DNA of 64,000 bases, taken from contig NZ_OY782857.1 in NCBI RefSeq assembly GCF_963678425.1, forward strand, positions 35,001 to 99,000, written 5' to 3'. The DNA comes from an uncultured Bacteroides sp. Its GTDB lineage: Bacteria > Bacteroidota > Bacteroidia > Bacteroidales > Bacteroidaceae. Positions 54,805 to 63,829 of the stretch are shown piece by piece (the first letter of the stretch is position 1; the number at the start of each line of letters is the position of its first letter). Under the pieces are notes generated by a model, which saw nothing but the letters and a program-made list of their open reading frames with translations, was not told the origin of the DNA and did not search any database. The translations under genes and the position numbers were made by a program.

Positions 54805-56211
54805 TTAAAAATCCGCGTTACGAGGTGTCCTAGGGAAAGGAATCACATCACGGATATTTGTCATACCGGTAACGAAGAGCAATAAGCGTTCAAAGCCTAG
54901 CCCAAAACCGGAATGAGGAGCAGTACCGAAACGACGGGTATCAAGATACCACCAGATATCCTTGGTTGGCACGCCCATTTCTTCAGCTCTCTTAGCAAGC
55001 TTTTCATAATCCTCTTCACGCTGAGAACCACCAATAATTTCTCCAATCTTCGGGAATAAAACGTCCATTGCCCGGACCGTTTTTCCATCTTCATTCTGCT
55101 TCATATAGAAAGATTTGATTTCCTTCGGATAATCGGTAAGAATAACAGGACGTTTAAAATGATCTTCCACCAAGTAACGTTCATGTTCCGAAGCAAGATC
55201 AGCTCCCCAATATACCGGGAATTCAAATTTATGCCCTTTTGCCACAGCATCTTCAAGAATCTTCACACCTTCTGTATAAGGAAGACGAACGAATTCATTA
55301 TCAAGTACAGATTGCAGGCGAGCAATCAGCTCTTTATCAAACATATTGTTCAGGAACTGAATATCATCCTGGCAATTATCCAAAGCCCATTTTACACAGT
55401 ACTTAATGAAATCTTCAGCCAACTGCATATTTTCTTCAATCTCATTGAAGGCAACCTCCGGTTCAATCATCCAGAACTCTGCCAGGTGACGAGGGGTATT
55501 GGAGTTTTCAGCACGGAATGTAGGGCCAAAAGTGTATATGGAGCCCATTGACATTGCTGCAAGTTCACCTTCCAGCTGACCGGAAACAGTCAAGCTAGCT
55601 TGCTTTCCGAAGAAATCATTATCATAATTAATAGAACCATCTTCATTCTTCTTTAAATCATAAAGATTCATTGTGGTAACCTGAAACATTTGTCCGGCTC
55701 CCTCACAGTCAGAGGCTGTGATAATAGGTGTATGAAAATAGAAGAATCCACGTTCATGAAAAAAATTGTGTATAGCGATAGCCATATTATGGCGAATACG
55801 GAACACCGCACCAAAGGTATTGGTACGCGGACGAAGATGTGCTATTTCACGAAGAAACTCCATGGAATGCCCTTTTTTCTGCAATGGATAAGTAGCCGGA
55901 TCAGCAGTGCCTAATATTTCAATATCACAGGCATGAAGCTCGGCTTTCTGTCCTTGTCCAAGCGATTCAGTCAATTCTCCATTTACGCTAATACAAGCAC
56001 CGGTGGTAATTGGCTTCAGGTATTCTTCACCAAACTTTTCAATATCAATTACAATCTGAATATTATTAATGGTAGAACCGTCATTCAAAGCGATAAAGTT
56101 AACTTGTTTACTGCCCCGGCGAGTTCTGACCCATCCCTTCACGTTCACAATCGTTCCAAAGCTATCCATCTTCAGAACATCAACAATTCTTGTCCTACAA
56201 ATCTTTTCCAT
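54805..56211 (-). CDS. asnS: asparaginyl-tRNA synthetase
   Basis: 468 aa class II synthetase. The N-terminal OB anticodon-binding domain (VKGWVRTRRGSKQVNFIALNDGS) is followed by the catalytic core with motif 2 TFRAENSNTPRHLAEFWMIEPE and motif 3 GFGLGFERLLLFVTGM. The FRAENS and RHLAEFWM residues mark the AsnRS rather than AspRS type. It follows the pseudouridine synthase on the same strand; a hairpin at 56245-56270 lies between them. Confidence 0.96.
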   Translation of the reverse strand: MEKICRTRIVDVLKMDSFGTIVNVKGWVRTRRGSKQVNFIALNDGSTINNIQIVIDIEKFGEEYLKPITTGACISVNGELTESLGQGQKAELHACDIEILGTADPATYPLQKKGHSMEFLREIAHLRPRTNTFGAVFRIRHNMAIAIHNFFHERGFFYFHTPIITASDCEGAGQMFQVTTMNLYDLKKNEDGSINYDNDFFGKQASLTVSGQLEGELAAMSMGSIYTFGPTFRAENSNTPRHLAEFWMIEPEVAFNEIEENMQLAEDFIKYCVKWALDNCQDDIQFLNNMFDKELIARLQSVLDNEFVRLPYTEGVKILEDAVAKGHKFEFPVYWGADLASEHERYLVEDHFKRPVILTDYPKEIKSFYMKQNEDGKTVRAMDVLFPKIGEIIGGSQREEDYEKLAKRAEEMGVPTKDIWWYLDTRRFGTAPHSGFGLGFERLLLFVTGMTNIRDVIPFPRTPRNADF

Positions 56212-56244
56212 AAAAATCTTTTATATACACATTATTATATAAGG

Positions 56245-56270
56245 TAGGGGCATATTTGCATATGCCCCTA
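56245..56270 (-). terminator. hairpin between the pseudouridine synthase gene and asnS
   Basis: A perfect 11-bp stem TAGGGGCATAT / ATATGCCCCTA with a 4-nt loop, just past the pseudouridine synthase stop. No clear T run follows, so it may only partly stop transcription before asnS. Confidence 0.6.
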
Positions 56271-56277
56271 TATTCTA

Positions 56278-57894
56278 TTATTCAAAAGCTCCCATTCGAA
56301 GCATGTTCACCTCTTGTTCAGTGAGGTATCTCCATTCGCCTCGGCGAAGACTCTTCTTTGTCAGTCCGGCAAAGAATACGCGATCCAGCTTAATCACTTT
56401 GTATCCAAGCGATTCAAATAGACGGCGAACGATACGGTTTTTACCAGAATGGATTTCAATACCCACCTGATCTTTATCCGTTTCAGTAGCATAACTAATT
56501 GCATCTGCATGAATTTCGCCGTCTTCCAGTTGTACACCAGAAGCTATTTGTTCCATATCATGGTTAGTTACATTCTTATCTAAAAAAACATGATAAATTT
56601 TCTTTTTCAGGAACTGAGGATGAGTCAGCTTAGAAGCCAGATCACCATCATTAGTCAACAGCAATACGCCAGTGGTGTTGCGGTCCAGACGTCCTACCGG
56701 ATAAATTCGTTCTGTACACGCTCCTTTAACTAAATCCATTACTGTAAGACGCGCCTGAGGATCATCAGAAGTTGTTACGCAATCTTTTGGTTTGTTCAAC
56801 AGAACATAAACCTTACTTTCAATGCTCACCGTTTCTTCATGGAATTTAATAACATCGCTGCGTTTTACCTTTGTTCCAAGTTCAGTAACCATTTCACCAT
56901 TTACTGAAACAACTCCAGCTGCAATAAATTCATCAGCCTCACGACGAGAACAAACACCTGCGTTTGCAAGATATTTATTTAAACGGATCGGTTCATTAGG
57001 ATCTGCAAATTGTTCTTTATACTCAATTCTTTTCTTTTCGCTATACTTAGCATTTGGATCATAATCATCAGTTCTTCTACGAACCGGACGTGCAAATCCC
57101 TGAGATCTGCTATCATTCGATGAGAATCTAGGACGACGTTCTCCGTCTCTAGGAATAGAAGGACCTCCGTAATTGCTATTCGGACGGCGGAATCTTGGAC
57201 GATCCCCGCTTTCGCCTTCCTGATTTTCATTCTTTCTCCAAGGTTTGTCCTCACGATTAAATGACGGACGAGAAGGTCTGTCACCTCCTTCGCGATTAAA
57301 TGATGGACGGGGACGATCTCCGCCTTCACGATTAAATGATGGACGTGGTCTGTCGCCACCTTCACGGTTGAAAGATGGGCGTGGACGATCTCCGCCTTCA
57401 CGGTTGAATGAAGGACGTGGTCTATCACCACCTTCACGGTTAAAAGAAGGACGTGGCCTGTCACCACCTTCGCGGTTAAATGATGGACGGGGACGATCAC
57501 CACCTTCACGATTGAAACGTGGTCTGTCACCACCTTCTCTATTAAAGGAAGGACGAGGACGATCTCCGCCTTCACGGTTGAAGGAAGGACGTGGTCTGTC
57601 GCCACCTTCACGATTGAAGCTAGGACGATCACCTTCTTCTCTGTTATATGGACGAGAAGGACGATTAAAACTTGGGCGATCATTGCCTTCTCTGTTAAAA
57701 GAAGGGCGTGAGGGGCGATCACCACCTTCACGACTAAAACGTCCTTCACGGTTAAACTTACCATCTCTATTAAAAGAAGGTTTACTGTCATCTCGACGGC
57801 CAAATCCTCCTCTGTTAAAAGACTTATTACCATCACGGCTGGCGCCTCTACTCTCGTTGTTAGAATCTCGCCAATTTTCGTTGTCTGTACTCAT
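56278..57894 (-). CDS. RsuA/RluB-family pseudouridine synthase with repetitive N-terminal tail
   Basis: 538 aa. Residues ~300 to the end are the enzyme: an S4 RNA-binding domain (IRLNKYLANAGVCSRREADEF) and the catalytic motif PVGRLDRNTTGVLLLTND with the active Asp. It probably modifies 23S rRNA (RluB type). Residues 1-240 are low complexity, rich in Arg, Gly, Asp, Ser and Phe, with about ten tandem copies of a ~12-residue unit (FNREGGDRPRPS). The 36-bp DNA repeats are at about 57270-57640. The tail is probably disordered and RNA-binding; its copy number may vary between strains. Confidence 0.92.
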   Translation of the reverse strand: MSTDNENWRDSNNESRGASRDGNKSFNRGGFGRRDDSKPSFNRDGKFNREGRFSREGGDRPSRPSFNREGNDRPSFNRPSRPYNREEGDRPSFNREGGDRPRPSFNREGGDRPRPSFNREGGDRPRFNREGGDRPRPSFNREGGDRPRPSFNREGGDRPRPSFNREGGDRPRPSFNREGGDRPRPSFNREGGDRPRPSFNREGGDRPSRPSFNREDKPWRKNENQEGESGDRPRFRRPNSNYGGPSIPRDGERRPRFSSNDSRSQGFARPVRRRTDDYDPNAKYSEKKRIEYKEQFADPNEPIRLNKYLANAGVCSRREADEFIAAGVVSVNGEMVTELGTKVKRSDVIKFHEETVSIESKVYVLLNKPKDCVTTSDDPQARLTVMDLVKGACTERIYPVGRLDRNTTGVLLLTNDGDLASKLTHPQFLKKKIYHVFLDKNVTNHDMEQIASGVQLEDGEIHADAISYATETDKDQVGIEIHSGKNRIVRRLFESLGYKVIKLDRVFFAGLTKKSLRRGEWRYLTEQEVNMLRMGAFE

Positions 57895-57956
57895 TACTTT
57901 ATTCGAATAAAATTAAAACTTGGCCTCGCGGCCTATCTCTATATACTATTTTACAA

Positions 57957-59303
57957 TTAAATTCCAGTATAACTATGTGGAGTTATACCTCTTAGTTCTT
58001 TCTTTATATCTTCACTAACATTTAACTCTTCAATAAAGTTCTTGATTGAAGATTCCGTGATAGCCTGATTTGTTCTTGTCAATGCTTTTAGTGCTTCATA
58101 TGGATTAGGATAAGCTTCACGACGCAAAATTGTCTGAATAGCCTCAGCAACTACACTCCAGCAATTATCCAAATCATTATAAATAGCAGTTTCGTTTAAT
58201 ATCAATTTACGTAGTCCTTTCAAAGAACTCTGAATAGCGATTAATACATGCCCGAATGGAACACCCATATTACGAAGCACTGTAGAATCCGTTAAGTCGC
58301 GTTGCAAACGTGAAACCGGCAGCTTTTCAGCTAAATGATTAAGAATAGAATTTGCCATTCCAAGATTTCCTTCTGCATTTTCAAAGTCAATCGGATTTAC
58401 TTTATGCGGCATTGCGCTCGATCCCACTTCACCTGCTTTAATCTTCTGCTTGAAATATTCCATAGAAATATATAACCAGAAATCGCGATTCATATCAATC
58501 ATGATAACATTGATACGTTTCATAGCATCAAAGATAGCAGAAAGATTATCATAATTTGAAATCTGAGTTGTATATTCTTCACGCTCCAGTCCCAGTTTTT
58601 CAGAAACGAAACGATTGCCAAAAGCCTTCCAGTCATAAGAAGGATAAGCTACATGATGCGCATTGTAATTACCTGTAGCACCACCAAATTTTGCAGTTAC
58701 CGGGCAAGCCTTAAGTGTAGCCAACTGACGTTCCAGACGGTAAGCAAATACCATAATTTCTTTTCCTAAGCGGGTTGGCGATGCAGGTTGTCCATGAGTC
58801 TTTGCAAGCATTGACACCTCAGCCCAATCAGATGCATACTGTTTCAGCTGCGCAATAAGCTCCTCAATCAAAGGGTAATAAACATTACTTAATGCTTCCT
58901 TAACAGACAATGGAATAGAGGTATTATTAATATCTTGCGAAGTAAGGCCAAAATGTATAAACTCCTTATACTCTTCCAGACCACCCAGCTTGTCGAATTC
59001 CTCTTTTAAAAAGTACTCCACAGCTTTCACATCATGATTTGTCACACTTTCTATGTCCTTAATGCGTTGTGCATCGGCTTCCGAAAAATTACGATAAATA
59101 TTCCTCAAGGATTCAAAAATATCCTCATTTACTCCTTTGAGCTGTGGCAAAGGCAGTTCACACAAGGTTATAAAATACTCCACCTCAACCTGCACACGAT
59201 ATTTAATCAATGCAAATTCAGAAAAGTAAGCAGCTAAAGCCTCAGCTTTGCCTCTGTAGCGACCATCAATTGGTGAGATAGCCGTAAGTAAATCAAGTTT
59301 CAT
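57957..59303 (-). CDS. purB: adenylosuccinate lyase
   Basis: Acts twice in purine synthesis, on SAICAR and adenylosuccinate. 448 aa from ATG 59303 (MKLDLLTAISPIDGRY, the family start); the frame extends to 59363, but that part overlaps the promoter. Signature GSSAMPHKVNPIDFE, plus TSQDINNTSI and KTHGQPASPT. Same strand as the pseudouridine synthase and asnS genes. -7 box TAATTTTG at 59328-59335. Confidence 0.97.
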   Translation of the reverse strand: MKLDLLTAISPIDGRYRGKAEALAAYFSEFALIKYRVQVEVEYFITLCELPLPQLKGVNEDIFESLRNIYRNFSEADAQRIKDIESVTNHDVKAVEYFLKEEFDKLGGLEEYKEFIHFGLTSQDINNTSIPLSVKEALSNVYYPLIEELIAQLKQYASDWAEVSMLAKTHGQPASPTRLGKEIMVFAYRLERQLATLKACPVTAKFGGATGNYNAHHVAYPSYDWKAFGNRFVSEKLGLEREEYTTQISNYDNLSAIFDAMKRINVIMIDMNRDFWLYISMEYFKQKIKAGEVGSSAMPHKVNPIDFENAEGNLGMANSILNHLAEKLPVSRLQRDLTDSTVLRNMGVPFGHVLIAIQSSLKGLRKLILNETAIYNDLDNCWSVVAEAIQTILRREAYPNPYEALKALTRTNQAITESSIKNFIEELNVSEDIKKELRGITPHSYTGI

Positions 59304-59327
59304 AGTGTAATGATAATTATCAGGTTG

Positions 59328-59335
59328 CAAAATTA
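59328..59335 (-). promoter_or_regulatory. purB -7 box
   Basis: TAATTTTG on the minus strand, 25 bp before the chosen purB ATG, which supports that start. Confidence 0.5.
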
Positions 59336-59446
59336 GTGCTTTTATTTGAATAGAGAGATACACAAATAGGAAAAAGTTGTTTTAAAGAGGTAAAGAAACA
59401 AAAAAAAAGTCTCACAAGAAAAACTTGCAAGACTTATTATCTTCGG

Positions 59447-59521
59447 TGGGCGTTGACGGATTCGAACCGCCGACCCTCTGCTTGTAAGGCAGATGCTCTG
59501 AACCAGCTGAGCTAAACGCCC
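59447..59521 (-). tRNA. tRNA-Val (anticodon TAC), copy 2
   Basis: 75-nt cloverleaf on the minus strand: acceptor GGGCGTT/AACGCCC, D-arm AGCTCAGCTGG, anticodon loop CTTACAA (TAC) and T-arm GGTTCGAATCC. Identical to the copy at 59556-59630. CCA is not encoded. Confidence 0.97.
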
Positions 59522-59555
59522 GGGATTTATCAACGAAAGTCTCTGGATTTTGAAG

Positions 59556-59630
59556 TGGGCGTTGACGGATTCGAACCGCCGACCCTCTGCTTGTAAGGCA
59601 GATGCTCTGAACCAGCTGAGCTAAACGCCC
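59556..59630 (-). tRNA. tRNA-Val (anticodon TAC), copy 1
   Basis: Same 75-nt sequence as the copy 34 bp downstream in transcript order. Both are probably cut from one transcript driven by the promoter at 59657-59687. Confidence 0.97.
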
Positions 59631-59656
59631 GAGACACTTTCGTTTCAAAAGCGATG

Positions 59657-59687
59657 CAAAGATATAGCTTTCTCTGGAATCTGCAAA
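59657..59687 (-). promoter_or_regulatory. tRNA-Val operon promoter
   Basis: Minus-strand TATCTTTG (59657-59664) and TTTG (59684-59687), spacer 19 bp, 27 bp before the first tRNA. A textbook Bacteroidetes housekeeping promoter. Confidence 0.85.
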
Positions 59688-60075
59688 ACTTTCTGCATTT
59701 ATTTTTTAAACTATTTTAGAGTAAAAGCACAAAAGCACTGTTTATCAGCACAAAAGAGCAACTATTTTTTTCGGCACATTCTAACTTCTTCAATGCAGTA
59801 TTTGCTTATTTCGGGCAACTTCCATTTTTATTTCTTTGAGATTCTCTTAATTAACGGGGACTATAGATAAAAAAAATGCATTTTATTCATTCATATTCAG
59901 GCTGTCAATCAGTAATACTTACGAACTATTTTATTTCATAAAAAAAGTAAATAAAAATGTTTTTATAAAAAAAACAGAAAGTCACTGCAACTTTTCGCCA
60001 CGCCATTGCGTCTAAAGTCATGTAGCGCTTACAAAGACATAAATATTCTATTAACAATGGAACGATTTAATTGAT
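59688..60075. other. intergenic region upstream of the second receptor gene
   Basis: About 390 AT-rich bases. No coding frame and no TAnnTTTG box in the plus orientation close to the ATG at 60076, so the receptor gene may use another sigma factor or an activator. Confidence 0.45.
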
Positions 60076-62388
60076 ATGAAAAAAGTATATAGTATATTGA
60101 TTGCAATAATTGCCTGGCAAACAGTCTCAGCCCAGGATTTGCAAATAAAAGGACGAATTATGTCGGCTACACAACAACCCGTAGAATTCGCAAACGTAGT
60201 TCTCCGAAAAACAGATTCAACCTTTGTTACAGGTGGAATGACCGACGCCAGAGGTAAGTTTAGTATGGAGAACCTGCAGAAAGGTATATATAACCTACAG
60301 GTTTCCAGCTTAGGATATCAGACAAAGAACCTAACAATCCATGATTTTGCAAAAGACATCGACCTGGGGAATATAGAAATCGACTCGGCTGCTGTGGCAC
60401 TCAATGAAGTGGTTGTTACCGCTGCCAATGTAATCAATGAAGCCGATCGCAAAATATTACTGCCATCTTCCAGACAAATGAAGGCCTCAACCAATGGGTT
60501 CAATCTTTTGCAACAACTGAATTTAAAACGAATTCAGGTAGATGTTTTGAGAAATACCATCTCAGCATCCGGCGGTGGAGAAGTTCAATTAAGGATCAAC
60601 GGTGTTAAGTCAAGCGTTCAGGAGGTGATGTCCTTACGTCCGGAAGATATTCTCCGTATTGAACACCACGAAGATCCGGGACTCCGTTACGGAGGAGCCG
60701 AAGCTGTAATTGATTATATTACCCGCAGACGAGACAGCGGTGGTTTTATAGCATTCGACTTAACCGACTCTCCACACGTACCATTCGGAGACAACAACCT
60801 TACGGCTAAGTTCAATTACAAAAAATCCGAGTTTGGAGTATTCTACTACGGCGGTTACAGAGCAATGGATCACATGTGGCGTGAAAATTCAGAAACATTT
60901 AATTTCGCAGATGGTAAAAGTCTTACCCGGTTAGAGGATGGTACACCCGACAAGTGGGCAAAAGACTGGCATTATATGCAGATGAACTATAACTATCAGG
61001 AAGCAGACAAATGGTTCTTCAACGCTACCCTCAGAGGGAATATCAATGACGATCCAAAAATGAACTTCAAGAGTTATCTGTATCCCACAAATAATCCATC
61101 GAAAGGCGTTAACATGACAGATCGCTCTTCTTCCTGGGAACACATTCCGTCTCTTGACCTTTATTTCCAACGAAACTTAAAGAACCAGCAATCTTTGATT
61201 CTTAATGTTGTTGGTACTTATATTGATTCAAATTCAGAGAGATATTACAAGGAGATGCTGGGAACAGAAACACTGACTGATCTGACAACCATAGTTAATG
61301 GAAACAAATATTCAGTTATCAGTGAAGGTATATACGAGAAAGGATTTAAAGCAGGACGTCTTAGCACAGGGATAAAGCACACCCAGAGCTTCACCAACAA
61401 TGAATACACAGGAAGCTCTCTTTCTAAAACCGAAATGAAACAATCAGAGACCTATGCATATACAGAGTTTCAAGGGAAGATAAAGAAGTTCAACTATTCT
61501 TTGGGTATTGGTGGTTCACGTTCATGGTTTAGCCAGGGAGGCGTAGGATATCAGAATTACACATTCCGGCCAACAGCCAGTTTAAAGTATAATTTCAATG
61601 ACAACTCTTTCCTTCGCTATCGTGGAAACATTTACAGTTCGGCTCCTTCTTTATCTGATTTAAGCAATGTAGAGCAGTCAATAGACTCTTTGCAGATAAG
61701 AAGAGGCAACAGCAACCTGAAACCGGTGATGACATATACCAACTCTTTGAACTATGATATAAGAAAAGGAATCTTCAGCGGGAGCTTATTCCTGGGGCAT
61801 TGGTACCACAACAAGCCAATCATGGAAGAAACAAGAGTGGAGAACAACAAGTTTATCCGCACCAATGACAACCAACAAAGCTGGCAGAAGTTAAATTCAG
61901 AAGCAGAACTTTCAGTCAATCCTTTCAAAGATCATTTCATTGTAAAGGCCGTAACCGGATTTAGCTATTTCGACAGTAAAGGCAACAATTACCATCATAC
62001 ATATTCTAACTGGTATTACCGTGGCGAGGCAAGTGCCTACTACAAACAATGGTCGGCCTTCTTCCAGATACAGGGTCACAAAAACAACTTCTACGGAGAA
62101 ACTTTGGAGATTGGCGAGAACTATCACCTGTTCGGGGTAATGTACAAGCACAAACAACTAAGCGTGGGAGCTATGATGATTAATCCGTTTGTTGATAACT
62201 GGAAAGCAGGCAGTGAAAACAGGAATGCTTACGCTCCTTCAAAGAATTGGGTATATATAAAGGAGTCGTCCAGATTGCTTTCTTTAAAAGTATCTTATAG
62301 CTTCAACTTCGGTCGCAAATATGAGTCAGCCCAGAAGCGTTTAAATAATGAAGATAAAGACACAGGAGTAATGAGTAGTAAAAAATAG
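60076..62388 (+). CDS. TonB-dependent receptor-like outer-membrane protein
   Basis: 770 aa. A signal peptide (MKKVYSILIAIIAWQTVSAQ) is followed by a carboxypeptidase-regulatory-like domain (21-100: LQIKGRIMSATQQPVEFANVVLR), a plug region (about 112-220: LNEVVVTAANVIN...VQLRINGVKSSVQEVMSLRP) and a beta-barrel rich in Tyr/Trp ending VSYSFNFGRKYESAQ plus a short polar tail. No SusD-like gene, anti-sigma factor or peptidase adjoins it, so the substrate is unknown. Related in layout to the receptor at 32929-35388 but with a different sequence. Confidence 0.9.
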   Translation: MKKVYSILIAIIAWQTVSAQDLQIKGRIMSATQQPVEFANVVLRKTDSTFVTGGMTDARGKFSMENLQKGIYNLQVSSLGYQTKNLTIHDFAKDIDLGNIEIDSAAVALNEVVVTAANVINEADRKILLPSSRQMKASTNGFNLLQQLNLKRIQVDVLRNTISASGGGEVQLRINGVKSSVQEVMSLRPEDILRIEHHEDPGLRYGGAEAVIDYITRRRDSGGFIAFDLTDSPHVPFGDNNLTAKFNYKKSEFGVFYYGGYRAMDHMWRENSETFNFADGKSLTRLEDGTPDKWAKDWHYMQMNYNYQEADKWFFNATLRGNINDDPKMNFKSYLYPTNNPSKGVNMTDRSSSWEHIPSLDLYFQRNLKNQQSLILNVVGTYIDSNSERYYKEMLGTETLTDLTTIVNGNKYSVISEGIYEKGFKAGRLSTGIKHTQSFTNNEYTGSSLSKTEMKQSETYAYTEFQGKIKKFNYSLGIGGSRSWFSQGGVGYQNYTFRPTASLKYNFNDNSFLRYRGNIYSSAPSLSDLSNVEQSIDSLQIRRGNSNLKPVMTYTNSLNYDIRKGIFSGSLFLGHWYHNKPIMEETRVENNKFIRTNDNQQSWQKLNSEAELSVNPFKDHFIVKAVTGFSYFDSKGNNYHHTYSNWYYRGEASAYYKQWSAFFQIQGHKNNFYGETLEIGENYHLFGVMYKHKQLSVGAMMINPFVDNWKAGSENRNAYAPSKNWVYIKESSRLLSLKVSYSFNFGRKYESAQKRLNNEDKDTGVMSSKK

Positions 62389-62428
62389 ATTCTCTAGTTT
62401 AATTTCATAAATTAAACTTACTTTAACA

Positions 62429-62468
62429 GAGGAAGGACCGTTGTGATAACGTTCCTTCCTCACTCTAT
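62429..62468. terminator. terminator between the receptor and the acetyltransferase gene
   Basis: Stem GAGGAAGGA (62429-62437) / TCCTTCCTC (62453-62461), extended by an inner CGTT/AACG pairing, followed by a T-rich run on the plus strand. It lies between convergent stops. Confidence 0.85.
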
Positions 62469-62482
62469 TTTTAAAGGCTTAA

Positions 62483-63037
62483 CTAAGTAAGTTTTCTTTT
62501 TATCACAGCCGGATTGCCTACAGCCAGCGAATCATCGGGCACATCTTTAGTAACCACGCTCCCCGCCCCAATAATGCAACGATTACCAATTGTAACACCG
62601 GGGCAAATAATGGCACCACCACCAATCCAGCAATCATCACCTATGGTTACAGGATAAGCGCTCTCAAATGATTCCCGCCGTTCTAGATAATCCATCGGAT
62701 GCTGCGGAGTATAAATCTGGACCGAAGGGCCAAGCAAGGTATGATGACCAATTTTAACCGGAGCTCCATCCAGTATCACACAATTAAAGTTGATAAAAAC
62801 ATGCTCGCCCAACTCAATATTATACCCATAATCACAAAAGAAGGGAGGATTGACTTTAGCCGTAGCATGAATATTGGGAAGTAATTCTTCTAAAGTAGCC
62901 CGTAAATCAGGTAAACCCAGATACATTGCATTTATTTTAGCAATCAAAGCCTTCGCCCTTGTAAGGTCTGAAAGTATTTCAGAATCAGTAACTTTGGCAA
63001 GTTGTCCGTTCCTCATCTTTTCTTTTTCACTCATCAT
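62483..63037 (-). CDS. maltose/galactoside O-acetyltransferase-like hexapeptide enzyme
   Basis: 184 aa. N-terminal Mac domain (EKEKMRNGQLAKVTDSEILSDLTRAK) and left-handed beta-helix hexapeptide repeats. The active-site region is GPSVQIYTPQHPMDYLERR with the catalytic His, and the C-terminal turns are WIGGGAIICPGVTIGNRCII and GAGSVVTKDVP. Acetyl-CoA-dependent sugar acetylation is likely; the exact sugar is unknown. Confidence 0.93.
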   Translation of the reverse strand: MMSEKEKMRNGQLAKVTDSEILSDLTRAKALIAKINAMYLGLPDLRATLEELLPNIHATAKVNPPFFCDYGYNIELGEHVFINFNCVILDGAPVKIGHHTLLGPSVQIYTPQHPMDYLERRESFESAYPVTIGDDCWIGGGAIICPGVTIGNRCIIGAGSVVTKDVPDDSLAVGNPAVIKRKLT

Positions 63038-63067
63038 TTTATTATATAGTATTTAAAGAGTATTCAA

Positions 63068-63829
63068 TCAGCATATAAACACCATTCGATTATCCGTCGA
63101 ATATTCCGGAGCAAACGCAAAGTCTTCCCATGTGAAAGCCATCAATTCCTCGGGTTTCTCAATACGGTTCTTCAGAATAAACCGGGTCATCTCTCCTCGT
63201 GCCATCTTTGCATAAATAGTTACCGTATCCAGTTTTCCCTTTTTCCACATTTTAAATTCGGGAGTAATTACCCGAACTTCCTTTTCAACAAGTTTCCAAT
63301 CAAGCGAAGGCTGAATATCCATGCTTGCCAAATTAATCAGTACTCCCCCACTCTTCTTCACATCTTTAATAAAAGATTGAGTAAGTCTCGGTTTCCAGTA
63401 ATCGGCCATTGTTATTCCTCCCAGTTCAGGAAGCTTCACATCATACTCCATCCGGTAAGCCTTTATCATATCGAGCGGACGCACCACTCCATAAAAAGGA
63501 GAAGCTATCCGTAAATGTTCGTGTGCATAAAGAAAATCTTCATTAGAGAAATCCGCCGGAGCAATATGCTTATACACCATTCCCGTATATGCCAGCAAAG
63601 CCTGAAGGGAAGGAGCCTCATCAGAATGAAACGCTTCAAACCGCTTAAAAGTTTCCAGAGCCAGCTTCGGACTAATCTTTAGCAATCCTTCCAATTCCTC
63701 AACAGAGTATTGAGCCATATGGAGCGCAATCTCTTTTGCTTCATTGGCAAACTGCGGGATTGATTTAGCAAGAGCTTTCTTTGAGCTTTTTGTATTTATC
63801 GTTTTGGCTGGTGATATTATTATTTGCAT
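63068..63829 (-). CDS. yaaA: YaaA family protein (DUF328)
   Basis: 253 aa. Begins MQIIISPAKTINTKS; YTGMVYKHI, RIASPFYGVVRPLDMIKAYRMEY and the C-terminal YAKMARGEMTRFILKNRI are family motifs. In E. coli YaaA lowers free iron and protects against hydrogen peroxide. Same strand as the acetyltransferase gene (30 bp apart), possibly cotranscribed. The promoter was not recognised in the AT-rich 63830-64000 segment. Confidence 0.92.
   Translation of the reverse strand: MQIIISPAKTINTKSSKKALAKSIPQFANEAKEIALHMAQYSVEELEGLLKISPKLALETFKRFEAFHSDEAPSLQALLAYTGMVYKHIAPADFSNEDFLYAHEHLRIASPFYGVVRPLDMIKAYRMEYDVKLPELGGITMADYWKPRLTQSFIKDVKKSGGVLINLASMDIQPSLDWKLVEKEVRVITPEFKMWKKGKLDTVTIYAKMARGEMTRFILKNRIEKPEELMAFTWEDFAFAPEYSTDNRMVFIC

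Noticed and set aside
57270..57640. Possible CRISPR array because of regularly spaced repeats
   Set aside because: The units are contiguous 36-bp protein-coding repeats without unique spacers and no cas genes are near.
57245..57910. Plus-strand 221-codon frame rich in LSPPSRLNDGRG repeats
   Set aside because: It is the mirror of the repetitive tail of the minus-strand pseudouridine synthase; repeats keep several frames open.
60076..62388. SusC/SusD-type polysaccharide utilisation locus
   Set aside because: There is no SusD-like gene, glycoside hydrolase or hybrid sensor next to either receptor gene.
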